From NCBI RefSeq assembly GCF_003718715.1, contig NZ_CP033465.1:434001-498000 (forward strand): a DNA stretch of 64,000 bases. Reading direction: 5' to 3'. Under the pieces are notes generated by a model. It had not been told where the DNA came from, searched no databases, and was given only the letters and a program-made list of their open reading frames with translations. The DNA comes from Clostridium sp. JN-1. GTDB taxonomy: Bacteria; Bacillota; Clostridia; Clostridiales; Clostridiaceae. Below, in pieces: positions 36,437-45,806 of the stretch; the first letter of the stretch is position 1, and each line of letters opens with the position of its first letter. The translations under genes and the position numbers were made by a program.

Positions 36437-38368
36437 ATGAAACATGTCATAATAGGAACAGCTGGTCATATAGATCATGGAAAGACTACACTTATAAAAG
36501 CACTGACTGGCAGAGAAACAGATACCTTGAGAGAGGAAAAGGAAAGAGGTATATCTATTAATTTAGGATTTACTTTTTTTGATTTACCTTCTGGAAAAAG
36601 AGCTGGAATAATAGATGTTCCAGGTCACGAAAAGTTTATAAAAAATATGTTAGCTGGTGTCAGCAGTATAGATGCAGTCCTTCTAGTAATTGCTGCGGAT
36701 GAAGGAATAATGCCTCAAACAAAGGAACATTTTGAAATACTTCAACTTTTGGATGTAAAAAATGGGATAATAGTTATTACAAAATCAGATATGGTAGATG
36801 AAGAATGGCTTGCTATGGTTAAAGATGATGTAAAAAAAGAGGTTAAAGGAACATTTTTGGAAAATGCAACGATACATACTGTCTCATCCAAAACTGGAGA
36901 AGGCATAAAAGAACTTGTATATGACATAGATAAAATTACAGATGAATTAGAAGAAAAGGACATTGAAGGTCATTTCAGACTGCCTGTAGATAGAGTGTTT
37001 TCTGTAACTGGATTTGGAACTGTAGCTACTGGAACTGTCATTAGTGGGACTATTAATGAAGGAGATACTATAGAAGTATATCCTTCTAAGACTGTATCAA
37101 AGGTAAGGGGAATTCAAGTGCACGATGAGTCTGTGAAGATGGCTGAAGCAGGTCAAAGATGTGCCTTGAATATATCAAATGTAAAAGTAAAAGATATTAA
37201 AAGAGGAGATGTAATCTCTGTAGAAAATTTAATGGAACCATCTATGATAGTGGACTGCAGTTTATATTATTTAAAAAGTGCAGATAGACCTTTAGAAAAC
37301 AGACAGAGGGTTAGGTTATACCATGGAACTAGTGAAATAATATGCAGGGTTGTTATATTAGATAGGGAACAGTTGAATCCAGGTGAAAGTGCATATGTAC
37401 AATTAAGACTTGAAAAGCCGCTTACTGCCCAAAGAAATGACAGATATGTAATTAGATCTTATTCTCCAATGTATACTATAGGTGGTGGATCTATAATAGA
37501 TCCAAATGCTAAAAAAGCAAAGAGATTTTATAAAGATTATATTGAACAGCTTAAGACAAAGAAAAGCGGAAAAACACAAAATATACTTGAGGATACTGTG
37601 AAAAAGTTGAGCAGTAAATATCCTAATTTTATTGATATATTGAAGTCATTCGGTAAAAACGAGCAAAGTATTAAAGATGAACTTAATAAATTAGTAGATG
37701 AATGTAAAGTAATAAAATTAGGAGATGGAGATAAAGCAGTATATATTGATGCAAACTTTTTAAGTGAAAAGGCAGCAAAAATAAAGGACTTAGTTAATAA
37801 GTTTCATGAAGAAAATCCTTTAAAATTAGGATTTCCAAAGGAAGAAATAAAGGGTAAAGTATTTGGCAATAATATAAAACAAAAGGTATATGATGAATTA
37901 ATTGATTTGTTAGTTAAAAATAAAGATATAAAAGTTGATGGAAACTTTATATCTAGAATTGATTTCAATGTAAATTATACTCAAAAACAAGAAGAACTTA
38001 AACAAAAAATAATTGATAAATTTAAAAAGTCCGGTTTTTTAACTCCTAAGTTTAGTGAAATTGAAGAAGAGATAGGAGAAACAAAAGATTTGAGGATGGT
38101 CTTTGATTCTTTAATAGAAAACGGAACAATTGTTAAAGTAAGTGAAGATTGTTTTTTCTTAAAAGATGATTATAATAAAGCGATAAAAATAGCGTATGAA
38201 CTTATACAATCAAAGGGAGCTTTGACGCTAGCTGAATTTAGAGATGAATTAAAGACAAGTAGAAAATATGCTGTTGCCCTGCTGGAAAACTTTGATGGTA
38301 TAAAGTTAACTAAGAGAATTGGTGATAAAAGAATATTAAATAATTCTATAAGCAATTATTTAAATTAA
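36437..38368 (+). CDS. selB: Selenocysteine-specific elongation factor
   Basis: 643 residues. An EF-Tu-like G domain (GTAGHIDHGKTTLIKALTG, DVPGHEKFIKNML, TKSD) is followed by two beta-barrels. The C-terminal ~270 residues form the winged-helix SECIS-binding domain. Delivers Sec-tRNA to UGA codons. The start chosen is ATG 36437, where the G domain begins, rather than upstream GTG 36425. selC follows after 58 bases. Confidence 0.96.
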   Translation: MKHVIIGTAGHIDHGKTTLIKALTGRETDTLREEKERGISINLGFTFFDLPSGKRAGIIDVPGHEKFIKNMLAGVSSIDAVLLVIAADEGIMPQTKEHFEILQLLDVKNGIIVITKSDMVDEEWLAMVKDDVKKEVKGTFLENATIHTVSSKTGEGIKELVYDIDKITDELEEKDIEGHFRLPVDRVFSVTGFGTVATGTVISGTINEGDTIEVYPSKTVSKVRGIQVHDESVKMAEAGQRCALNISNVKVKDIKRGDVISVENLMEPSMIVDCSLYYLKSADRPLENRQRVRLYHGTSEIICRVVILDREQLNPGESAYVQLRLEKPLTAQRNDRYVIRSYSPMYTIGGGSIIDPNAKKAKRFYKDYIEQLKTKKSGKTQNILEDTVKKLSSKYPNFIDILKSFGKNEQSIKDELNKLVDECKVIKLGDGDKAVYIDANFLSEKAAKIKDLVNKFHEENPLKLGFPKEEIKGKVFGNNIKQKVYDELIDLLVKNKDIKVDGNFISRIDFNVNYTQKQEELKQKIIDKFKKSGFLTPKFSEIEEEIGETKDLRMVFDSLIENGTIVKVSEDCFFLKDDYNKAIKIAYELIQSKGALTLAEFRDELKTSRKYAVALLENFDGIKLTKRIGDKRILNNSISNYLN

Positions 38369-38426
38369 AAAATTTGACACAATAAAATGAATACTTTATA
38401 ATATGATAGTGATGTGTTGTAAGCAT

Positions 38427-38523
38427 GGGGGTAGATAGGTGCTGGTGTGCCTGCCGGTCTTCAAAACCGTGTTGCCGTGCTAAGACCACGACGGGTGGGT
38501 TCGATTCCCACATATTCCCGCCA
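38427..38523 (+). tRNA. selC: tRNA-Sec (TCA)
   Basis: About 97 bases with encoded CCA. The anticodon loop is CTTCAAA, giving anticodon TCA. It has the long variable arm typical of tRNA-Sec and tRNA-Ser (CCGTGC...), a T arm GTGGG-TTCGATT-CCCAC, and an acceptor GGGGGTA with TATTCCC. Its 3' 65 bases are the left junction of the mobile element, so the gene was restored on insertion. Confidence 0.93.
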
Positions 38524-38531
38524 TAATGATA
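38459..38531 (+). repeat. attL, 73-bp direct repeat within selC
   Basis: From CTTCAAAACCG in the anticodon loop through the CCA end and eight bases beyond. Identical to 59188-59260. Confidence 0.95.
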
Positions 38532-38572
38532 TTACAAGCACTGAAATTACTTGATTTAATTACATATTTAAA

Positions 38573-38617
38573 AGAGATTTTTATAAATAGTTATATTTAT
38601 AAAGGTCTCTTTTTTTA
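38573..38617 (+). terminator. Element-borne terminator for selC
   Basis: AGAGATTTTTATAAAT pairs with ATTTATAAAGGTCTCT (two G-U pairs), followed by T7. It lies just inside the element and replaces the native terminator displaced to 59281. Confidence 0.85.
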
Positions 38618-38676
38618 TGCAATAAACTGTTATGTTGTGTTGAAAATTATGAAAAGAAAGGAGGGTAGATGTATCA

Positions 38677-39666
38677 ATGGCTAAAAGAAAGATTAAATTA
38701 AACCACATTACAAATTTAAAAAAAGTAGGTAGAACGACTGACAATATATCAATATCTGAATTTTTTGATTTACATGAAAAATTTATGGAAGAAAAAGAAC
38801 TAGAAAACCTTAGAGAAAGAACACTTGAAGAATATAATGTACATTTAAAATATTTTAAGAAATATGTAGAAAGTGAAACACAATTTAAACAAACTGATAT
38901 GCCAATAAATTCAGATATTTTTAAAAGTTATGTGTACTATATGACCTTTGAAAAAAAATATTCACCTTTTACAGTTAATTTAAGATTAAGAACTTTGTTA
39001 GCATATCTGAGATGGCTTTATAACAATAATTATATTACAGAAAACATAGCAATAAAGATTCATTTGCAAAAAACACCAGATGATGCAAAAACACCGCTTA
39101 CTGATGTTGAAGTTAAAAAACTATTAAATGGGTGTGATTTAAATACTTATACAGGTTTTAGAGATTTCTCGTTGATGCTTTTGATTTTAGATTGTGGTAT
39201 TAGGATTGGTGAAGCAACGGAATTAAAAATTAGTGATTTTGATTTAAAGAATGGACTTGTAACAGTTAGGGCAGATGTATCTAAAACGAGAGTATCAAGA
39301 CAACTACCAATTTGTACTAGAACAGCAAAAGTATTAAAAGAGTTAATAGATATTGCAATAGAAATGAGAAGTGGAGATTATGTATTTCAAAATACTTATG
39401 GTGGATATATAAAAAAACAAAATTTAATGCTTAGTTTTAAAAAAATAGGTAAAAAAGTTGGATTAGAACATAGATGTTCACCTTATTTGTTTAGACATAC
39501 CTTTGCCACAAACGCAGTTAAATCAGGCATGGAAATATTTACACTCCAGAGGATCATGGGACATTCTTCGATTTTGACCACTAGAAAATATATACAATTA
39601 GAAACGAAAGATTTAAAAAGAAATCATAACAAAATTAATACTGTTGATAGATACTTTAGAAAATAA
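38677..39666 (+). CDS. int: Tyrosine recombinase / integrase
   Basis: 329 residues. An N-terminal SAM-like core-binding domain (residues 25-125) precedes the catalytic domain. Catalytic residues: R in LDCGIRIGEATELK, K in VSKTRVSRQLP, RH in SPYLFRHTFATNAV, H in RIMGHSS and nucleophile Y in TTRKYIQ. The first conserved His of HxLR is Tyr here. First gene beside attL, as expected for the integrase of the element. GGAGGG site before ATG. Confidence 0.95.
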   Translation: MAKRKIKLNHITNLKKVGRTTDNISISEFFDLHEKFMEEKELENLRERTLEEYNVHLKYFKKYVESETQFKQTDMPINSDIFKSYVYYMTFEKKYSPFTVNLRLRTLLAYLRWLYNNNYITENIAIKIHLQKTPDDAKTPLTDVEVKKLLNGCDLNTYTGFRDFSLMLLILDCGIRIGEATELKISDFDLKNGLVTVRADVSKTRVSRQLPICTRTAKVLKELIDIAIEMRSGDYVFQNTYGGYIKKQNLMLSFKKIGKKVGLEHRCSPYLFRHTFATNAVKSGMEIFTLQRIMGHSSILTTRKYIQLETKDLKRNHNKINTVDRYFRK

Positions 39667-39778
39667 TTACATGAATTGCCATATATAAGACACTTGATTT
39701 AAGCAGACAAGCAATTAATACTTCTACATGATAAACTCTCTCAGAATGGCTCTATGGAGCATATAAGGGGCAAGGTGA

Positions 39779-40021
39779 ATGATCGTGTTAATTAAAGAAG
39801 AATTATACAAACAAATGAAAGATATGGAAGATGATAAGCAACCTATTATATATGAGAATGATGAAGTAAGAGAAGGTGTTGAGATTTATATAGTTATTGT
39901 AAGAATTGCTTCTTATGGGTATAGGATTTATCAAGCAATGAAACACACTACAGGCATGATAACAATTAAATACATGAGCATTGATAGTAATATGTTTAAG
40001 GCTATGTATAAAAAGAAATAA
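39779..40021 (+). CDS. Small hypothetical protein of the element
   Basis: 80 residues: charged N-terminus (KEELYKQMKDMEDDKQPIIYENDEV) and basic end. Preceded by AAGGTG. No recognisable family; candidate regulator by position only. Confidence 0.5.
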   Translation: MIVLIKEELYKQMKDMEDDKQPIIYENDEVREGVEIYIVIVRIASYGYRIYQAMKHTTGMITIKYMSIDSNMFKAMYKKK

Positions 40022-40042
40022 GCCACCTAAAAAAGGTGACTA

Positions 40043-40843
40043 ACAATTAAATATCAATAATAGATTTTGCATAAACCTAAAATTGATAATCTATATCCAA
40101 CTAATATAGATTTTATCAAAAAAAATTTGGTTTTGCAAGGTGTATTTCCTATACTTTTTTTTAAGTATATGTGAGTTGTGTTTACATACTAGCAACGTTA
40201 AATAATTAGTATGGTGTAGTAGAGCCAATGCAATAAATCTACTGGGATGTATAATAATTTCTGCTATTATAAAAACACCCCTCAAATGGGTACACATGAC
40301 CATTAAAAATATTATGTGGGAGCGGTTCAGTAGTCGAAAGACGGCAATGTATTAATTATCCACAGAAAAATGTGGACAAGTATTAAAGGGTACTGATTTT
40401 GATATAAAAGATACATTACAATAGCAGTAAACAAAGAAACTTCAACTCATTATACAGAGTTTAATTTTTGTTTTGCTCTTTCTTAGGGCAAACTATATCC
40501 AAATTGCTTAACTATTGCCAGAGTTTAATATATGTAGATCAAAAGTCAAGTGTATAATCAAAATTTAGTAGTAAATCCTTAATAAATTTATTAGAAATTA
40601 GAGTGATAAATCCAGTACAGGTATAGTTGGTATACTGAAAGGTTGATATGATGAATTCTAATAAATTATACATGATTAGTAAAATATTAGGACTTTGATT
40701 TAAAGAATAAAATATAAATACTAGAGCATTTGATTATAAAAATAAATAATGAAGAGATAGAAAGAGGTAAATTAAAATTATGATATAATATGGTTGATTT
40801 TAATTAAATATATGGTATAATAGATAATAAGGGGGTGAGAAAC
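40043..40843. other. 800-bp non-coding region with DnaA boxes and a promoter
   Basis: No gene of useful length is seen. A perfect DnaA box TTATCCACA (40356-40364) and an inverted near-perfect partner (TGTGGACAA, 40371-40379) form an inverted pair separated by six bases. A sigma-A promoter (TTGATT 40794, 16 bases, TATAAT 40816) drives the gene at 40844. A truncated start-like peptide (MNSNKLYMISKILGL then stop) occurs near 40654. Confidence 0.5.
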
Positions 40844-41026
40844 ATGAGTAATGTATTAGAGATTAAACAGGATCAATTAAAAAAGAAAATAGGACAGATA
40901 GTACCATTCGATTATGTAGGGAAACTAGAAGAGAATGAACACGTATTTACAGTCTATGTTGGAGGAGAAATACCTGTCCGAGTTAAAAGCAAATTGACTT
41001 ACAAAGAATTTTGTAGGTTATGTTAA
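40844..41026 (+). CDS. Small hypothetical protein
   Basis: 60 residues, MSNVLEIKQDQLKKKIGQIVPFDYVGKLEEN..., from ATG 40844, 6 bases after GGGGGTGAG and 23 bases after the TATAAT box. Unknown family. Probably co-transcribed with the next gene. Confidence 0.6.
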   Translation: MSNVLEIKQDQLKKKIGQIVPFDYVGKLEENEHVFTVYVGGEIPVRVKSKLTYKEFCRLC

Positions 41027-41059
41027 AACACAAATATTATAAAATTAGGAGGAGTTAAA

Positions 41060-41353
41060 ATGAGTAATTTAATAGAAACATTAAAAAAACTAAATGGGGC
41101 AGATAGAATCATAGTATCTTGTTTTAATAGTGTTGATGTTGGAGTTAATACTAATTTTGAAATGAAAAATGTTAAATTTAATATTGAACATGATAATAGT
41201 ATAAGATTAAGTGGAGATAAAATAGATAGATTTGAAGAAACTTTTATCTCCATAGATATGGATAAAATTACAGATGTTGAGTTTTTTGACTATAAACCAA
41301 AAAGAATGGGCATAATAACAGAAAATTCTGTTATTACAATAGAATATAATTAA
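41060..41353 (+). CDS. Hypothetical protein
   Basis: 97 residues starting MSNLIETLKKLNGADRIIVSCFNSVDVGVN; predicted mostly beta-strand with no membrane part. GGAGGAG site. Followed directly by a terminator. Unknown function; phage-type small protein by context. Confidence 0.6.
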   Translation: MSNLIETLKKLNGADRIIVSCFNSVDVGVNTNFEMKNVKFNIEHDNSIRLSGDKIDRFEETFISIDMDKITDVEFFDYKPKRMGIITENSVITIEYN

Positions 41354-41389
41354 CTGAAATAACTAGGGGGTTACTTCCCCTTAGTTCAG
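41354..41389 (+). terminator. Terminator
   Basis: AACTAGGGG with CCCCTTAGTT (one bulge), extended by CTGA/TCAG. It ends the 40844-41353 transcript. Confidence 0.65.
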
Positions 41390-41554
41390 GATTTAATTTA
41401 AAAAATAAAATAATAACTACCTCCTAATTTAATATATAACGGTCAAGGTATCTTATATTTAAAAAATAAATTAAAGCAATAGAATAAAATATAAGATACC
41501 TTGAGGATGCAGATTAAAAAATAAAGAAAAATAATATAATTCGGACGAAATAAG

Positions 41555-43085
41555 AAAACTTGCAAATTGGCTTATATCAACGGCTGAGAGCCACTTTTAA
41601 AGTTGACTATATTTTCAGAAAACTTTAATAAACCGCATAGTATCAACGGTTTATAGGCACTTTAGTAAATGAGTCTCTAAGGGAAAGAAATAAGTGTAAC
41701 GGAATAGAACCACCAATAAAACTATCATAAAATGTTTTAAATAAAATGATTATAGACTATTTTATAAATTTCACTTTAAGGGATATATAAAATAAAAAAA
41801 CGTTATAAAGTAGAAAATCTTGCAAACCATTTTAAATAAAAGGATTTAAGTACCTTCAAATCAAAAAATGCACATTTCCTAATATGAGGAGTAAAAGGTG
41901 TTTTTTATAATTTGGGGACATGAAAATTTTTTCATACCTTTTAAAATAAGTAAAATCAATAGGTTTGAACTTTTGCTAATTCCTTGTATATAGAGAAGTA
42001 TACATTTTTATAAAATTGCAAGGCAAAAAATTTTTAACACCCTTTAAAGTAAATAATATCAATAGGTTCAGAAATTAGTTAATTCCTTGTATATGAGTAT
42101 GAAGCAATAAAATAGTGCGATTATAGAATGAGGTAAAACTAAGTATTAAAAATCCTCACAAACATAGTAGTATCAATGGATTACAGGTTTTAACGGATAT
42201 GCTACAATAGGAGTGGGAACAACAAAAGTTGAAAAATGATGGTTTAACGATTTGGAAAATATTTTTATAAACTGGCTGATATCAATGGCTTGAAGTATAT
42301 CAATCTCGGGATATATGGAAGGATATAGAAATAAGAAAAAATAAAAAATGTTAAGAAAATAGAAATGTCATGTAAACTGGCTTATATCAAGGGATTGCAG
42401 AATTTTTATGATTTTTACTTTAAGGGATACATAAAATAAATAAAATAGGGCGATGACCATTTCATCAATAATCATAAAAATAAATAATTCGGACGGTTTT
42501 AAAAATCATGTAAATTGGCTTATATCAACGGTTAAGGCTATTTTTGAATCAAAAAATGCAATTTTCCTAATATGAGTATATATAATAATATAAAGAAATG
42601 TGATAATTGTAATTTATTAATAAAATCTAAAAGCAATAAAACAAAATATTGCAAACAATGTGCAAAAGAAATTGAAAAAGAAAATATAAGAAAAAGAGTA
42701 CAAAAATATAGAATATTACATAAAGATGTAACGAAATAGAAATCTTCATTAAATGGCTCAATATCAATAACTAGAGCGTGTTTTTAGTGTATATATTTAT
42801 CAGTAGTGGAAAAGAGTTAAATAAAAAAAATTGTTTGAAATAGGAAACCTTGTAAACTGGCTTATATCAAGGCTTTAAGGTTAATTTTTGATACTTATTT
42901 ATCAGTAGTGGAAAAGAGTTAAATAAACGAAATAGTCGAAAATAGAATTATACGCAAATTGGCTTATATCAAGGCTTGACAGCGTTTTTAATAAATTCAT
43001 TATATAGAGATATAAATATAAATAATAAAATAGGGTGATGACCTATCATCAAAATAAAAAATGGTTAAAATGAGTTATCAATATA
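41555..43085 (+). repeat. Degenerate array of ~100-bp repeats with a GGCTTATATCAA core
   Basis: At least 11 copies of a core related to TGTAAACTGGCTTATATCAAGG. GGCTTATATCAA itself occurs at 41569, 42379, 42517, 42859 and 42961; variants occur at 41641, 41950, 42052, 42171, 42274 and 42755. Neighbour spacing is mostly 102-114 bases. Other blocks recur between cores: TTTCCTAATATGAG, ACTTTAAGGGATA, AATAGGGYGATGACC, ATAATTCGGACG and TCAGTAGTGGAAAAGAGTT. A 55-codon gene (42572) occupies one enlarged spacer. Related copies lie at 49016 and 49113 (inverted) and 55563. No promoter or long frame explains the array. Confidence 0.75.
42572..42739 (+). CDS. Small zinc-ribbon protein (55 aa)
   Basis: MSIYNNIKKCDNCNLLIKSK... 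with two CxxC pairs (CDNC near residue 10, CKQC near residue 31) followed by a basic helix (EKENIRKRVQKYRILHK). Looks like a small zinc-binding nucleic-acid protein. It interrupts the repeat array. The ribosome site is weak, so expression is uncertain. Confidence 0.5.
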   Translation: MSIYNNIKKCDNCNLLIKSKSNKTKYCKQCAKEIEKENIRKRVQKYRILHKDVTK

Positions 43086-43177
43086 TTTGATAGTTGATTC
43101 TAACTATTTAATTATAGTTAGTGTATTGTATTGTTATTTATGACATATTATTTTAGGTAAGTTTTATTACTTTTGTA

Positions 43178-43202
43178 GTAGGTTCAAACCCTACCCTCTC
43201 CG
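43178..43202 (+). other. tRNA 3'-end fragment (tRNA-Ser-like)
   Basis: GTAGG-TTCAAAC-CCTAC followed by CCTCTCC and G is a T arm plus acceptor 3' strand and discriminator, matching the end of clostridial tRNA-Ser. No 5' half (GGAGAGG) lies upstream. A relic of another attachment site is likely. Confidence 0.6.
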
Positions 43203-43293
43203 TTAATAAGTATAAAGTAATGGGCAACGGGAATTTATACGTTGTAAGTATCATTAATAAAATAAATTATTGGTACTTTAATTTTGTATATTT

Positions 43294-43324
43294 AAGAATA
43301 GATTAATTTCTATTCTTTTTTTTT
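43294..43324 (+). terminator. Terminator
   Basis: AAGAATAG/CTATTCTT stem followed by a long T run. Confidence 0.8.
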
Positions 43325-43433
43325 ATAGCACAAAATAACCAAAACAAAAATAAAATATATAATTACATAAGTTGATATTACTAACTTTATAAAAAAGTAA
43401 ATTAAATATTTAAGCACAAAGGAGGGAGGAGTC

Positions 43434-43622
43434 ATGGATGATGTTAGAGAGTTAATTAGAGAAAAAATAATATTTCTAAAAAAAGAAAAAGGTGTTTCTT
43501 ATCAATGGATTGCAGATAAAGCAGGAGTAACACGTTTTGACGTGGCACATTTAGCAAGTGATAACAGAAAATTAGGCAAAAATAAATTAATTAAACTAAA
43601 AGAGTTTATACTAAATTATTAA
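43434..43622 (+). CDS. Small helix-turn-helix protein
   Basis: 62 residues: EKGVSYQWIADKAGVTRFDVAHLASDNRKLG reads as a helix-turn-helix of XRE type. Excellent GGAGGGAGGAG site. Possible regulator of the head genes that follow. Confidence 0.65.
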   Translation: MDDVRELIREKIIFLKKEKGVSYQWIADKAGVTRFDVAHLASDNRKLGKNKLIKLKEFILNY

Positions 43623-43720
43623 ATAAAAATTTAAAATAAGGTCTTGATATAAAAACTTAAAGGCAGTTTTACTATCTATAAGGGTTTATATTTAAGAACT
43701 TGAAAGGATGTTGATTATTA

Positions 43721-44287
43721 ATGGATTTTAAAGAATTAGGTTTATCAGATGAACAGGAAGCAAAGGTTACTGAATATGTTACAGGCGAGGTTACAAAGGC
43801 AAAGGAAGTATTTAAGGACTATATGCCTAAATCTGATTTAGACAAAATATTGCAAAGCGAAACTGATAAAGTAAGGACAGAATATAGTAAAAAATTGAAG
43901 GATGCTACAGACGAAATAAATAAGTACAAGCCAAAGGATAAATCTGAAGCAGAAATTGAAATGGAGAAAAGATTAAAGATTCTTGAAGATAAGGAAAAAG
44001 AAGTTGCTCAGAAAGAAAAAGTATTAAATGTTTCTAATAAATTAGAAGAGAAGGGGCTACCAAAACAACTAAGCAAATATTTAGTAGGTGCAGAGGATTT
44101 AGAAACTTCTATAACAGAAATAAAGGAATTATTTAATAATGCTCAAATAAATAGTGGTTTTAAACCAGATAGTCATAAATCTAAAGAAGATAGTATTACT
44201 AAAGAACAGTTTAAGAAGATGGGTGTAGTTGATAGGATGAATCTTTTTAGAACAAATGAAGAATTATATAAAAAATTAAGCAAATAA
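43721..44287 (+). CDS. Phage scaffolding protein (GP20/DUF4355-like)
   Basis: 188 residues, acidic and mostly coiled coil (residues 40-115, ETDKVRTEYSKKLKDATDEI...). A C-terminal helical part ends MGVVDRMNLFRTNEELYKKLSK. This is the shape of SPP1-type scaffolding proteins, and it sits directly before the major capsid gene, the standard order. It assists procapsid assembly. Confidence 0.8.
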   Translation: MDFKELGLSDEQEAKVTEYVTGEVTKAKEVFKDYMPKSDLDKILQSETDKVRTEYSKKLKDATDEINKYKPKDKSEAEIEMEKRLKILEDKEKEVAQKEKVLNVSNKLEEKGLPKQLSKYLVGAEDLETSITEIKELFNNAQINSGFKPDSHKSKEDSITKEQFKKMGVVDRMNLFRTNEELYKKLSK

Positions 44288-44322
44288 AAAGTTACTTACT
44301 TATAAAAGTAGGTGACTTTTTT
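44286..44322 (+). terminator. Hairpin between scaffold and capsid genes
   Basis: AAAAAGTTACTTAC with GTAGGTGACTTTTT (wobble), then T run. It may set the ratio of scaffold to capsid. Confidence 0.7.
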
Positions 44323-44365
44323 ATTATAATCAAAAATTTTAAATAAGAAAGGAATTGATGTTTAT

Positions 44366-45193
44366 ATGGCATTAATAATACCAGAGGTATATTCACAAGT
44401 TACAAGAGAAAAATTTGAAGGAAAGATTAGAGTTGCACTTTTAGCATCAGCATTAGGAGATTTACAAAATACAACAGTGGGGGAAACAATCCATTTTCCA
44501 AAATTTCGTACTATCGGAGATGCTAATACTGTAGTAAAAGGAACACAATCTCCAATACAGTCATTAGATCAAGATGATTCTACTGCAAAAATAGTAATGA
44601 AGGATTCCATTGTAAGAGTGTATGACATAGATGATATGACAGCACTGGGAAATCAGATTGAAGAAGCAAGTAGCCAGCAAGCCGTAGTGTTTAGTCGTAG
44701 TTTGGATGGGGACTTAATTACAGAAGCAAGTACAACACCTCTTAAAACTGCTACAGCAAGTGCTATAGCAATTACAGCAGCAGAACTAGATACTGCATTA
44801 GCAAACTTCGGGGACGATGCAGATGTTGATGATATGGCAGGAATTGTTGTTAATAGTAGGATAGATAGTTCATTTTATTCTATGGATGAATTTGTAGATG
44901 TGAATAAAACATTTACACAGGCAGGAAATGGTATAGTTAGAAATGGCATGATTGGTTATTTTAGAGGAATACCAGTATTTCATTCTAACCACTCAACTTT
45001 TGATGCTACTTCAAATGAATGTAAATCATTCATCATAAAGAAAAATGCACTTGCTTATATGGAAAAAAGGGCAATAGATATAAAAGAAGAAAGAGAAGAA
45101 AAATTACACGCTAGTGACATCGTGGGTACATATATATATGCTACAAAATTAATCGATGATAGTGGCGTTATTATGATGAAAAAGACTATATAA
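44366..45193 (+). CDS. Major capsid protein
   Basis: 275 residues with the pattern of HK97-fold coat proteins of the N4-gp56-like group: IIPEVYSQVTREKFEGKIRVALLA, then GETIHFPKFRTIGDA, a central helix, GIVVNSRIDSSFY, GYFRGIPVFHSNHS, and a C-terminal AYMEKRAIDIKEEREEKLHASDIVG. It follows the scaffold gene. No maturation protease gene is adjacent, consistent with scaffold-dependent, non-cleaved capsids. Confidence 0.85.
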   Translation: MALIIPEVYSQVTREKFEGKIRVALLASALGDLQNTTVGETIHFPKFRTIGDANTVVKGTQSPIQSLDQDDSTAKIVMKDSIVRVYDIDDMTALGNQIEEASSQQAVVFSRSLDGDLITEASTTPLKTATASAIAITAAELDTALANFGDDADVDDMAGIVVNSRIDSSFYSMDEFVDVNKTFTQAGNGIVRNGMIGYFRGIPVFHSNHSTFDATSNECKSFIIKKNALAYMEKRAIDIKEEREEKLHASDIVGTYIYATKLIDDSGVIMMKKTI

Positions 45194-45215
45194 TAGTGCA
45201 GTATTCTTTTTAAAA

Positions 45216-45248
45216 GGAAAGGGGAAAATTACCTCTTTCTTTTTTTTT
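45216..45248 (+). terminator. Terminator after capsid gene
   Basis: GGAAAGGGG with CCTCTTTCT (wobbles), followed by T8. Confidence 0.65.
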
Positions 45249-45291
45249 AAGTGATTTTGTTAACATAAATTAATTAGGGAGTGGTTTTTAT

Positions 45292-45483
45292 ATGGAAAAG
45301 GAAAAAGATACATATACAAAGGAAGAAGTACAACAAATTGTAGATGGCTATGTGAAATTATTGCAAAGCCAAGAAGATATGATACAAAAATTAAAAAACC
45401 AACTCGATAAAGACAACATACAATTTGAAAAAAATAATAAAATGTTAGATAAAATTAGTAAATTAATAGAAAGTGAGGAATAA
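45292..45483 (+). CDS. Small coiled-coil protein
   Basis: 63 residues, strongly heptad-like (EEVQQIVDGYVKLLQSQEDMIQKLKNQLDK). GGGAGTGG site. Two bases before the next gene; unknown function. Confidence 0.55.
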   Translation: MEKEKDTYTKEEVQQIVDGYVKLLQSQEDMIQKLKNQLDKDNIQFEKNNKMLDKISKLIESEE

Positions 45484-45485
45484 AA

Positions 45486-45806
45486 ATGTTAAGTGCGGAA
45501 AAAATGAAGTTCTTAAGACAATTACATAATTTGTCACAGAAGGATATAGGAGATTATATGGGAGTTTCTAAAAATTATATAAGTATGATAGAGAATAGGA
45601 AACATCCTTATTCTAAGGAACAGCATGACAAGTATATAAATGCTATTTATGCAGTATCTACAGCAAAGAAAAAACAGAAAGAAGATACTACTGAAATATT
45701 AGATGATGTTAAAGAAGTTGAAGAAAATAATAAAGATAAAGAGGTTGAAAATGTTGAAGAAGTTCAAAAATCAGATAAAAAATCAAGCAAAAAAACCACT
45801 AAGTAA
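45486..45806 (+). CDS. XRE-family transcriptional regulator
   Basis: 106 residues; residues 5-48 are a clear XRE helix-turn-helix (MKFLRQLHNLSQKDIGDYMGVSKNYISMIENRKHPYSKEQ). The tail is acidic then basic and low in complexity (EEVQKSDKKSSKKTTK). Its 3' end overlaps the next gene in another frame. Likely the element repressor or activator. Confidence 0.75.
   Translation: MLSAEKMKFLRQLHNLSQKDIGDYMGVSKNYISMIENRKHPYSKEQHDKYINAIYAVSTAKKKQKEDTTEILDDVKEVEENNKDKEVENVEEVQKSDKKSSKKTTK

Noticed and set aside
40021-40042. Terminator after the 39779 gene
   Set aside because: The stem has only five clean pairs plus a mismatch and no T-run.
41555-43085. CRISPR array
   Set aside because: Units are ~100 bp, degenerate and share blocks throughout; there are no uniform spacers and no cas genes.
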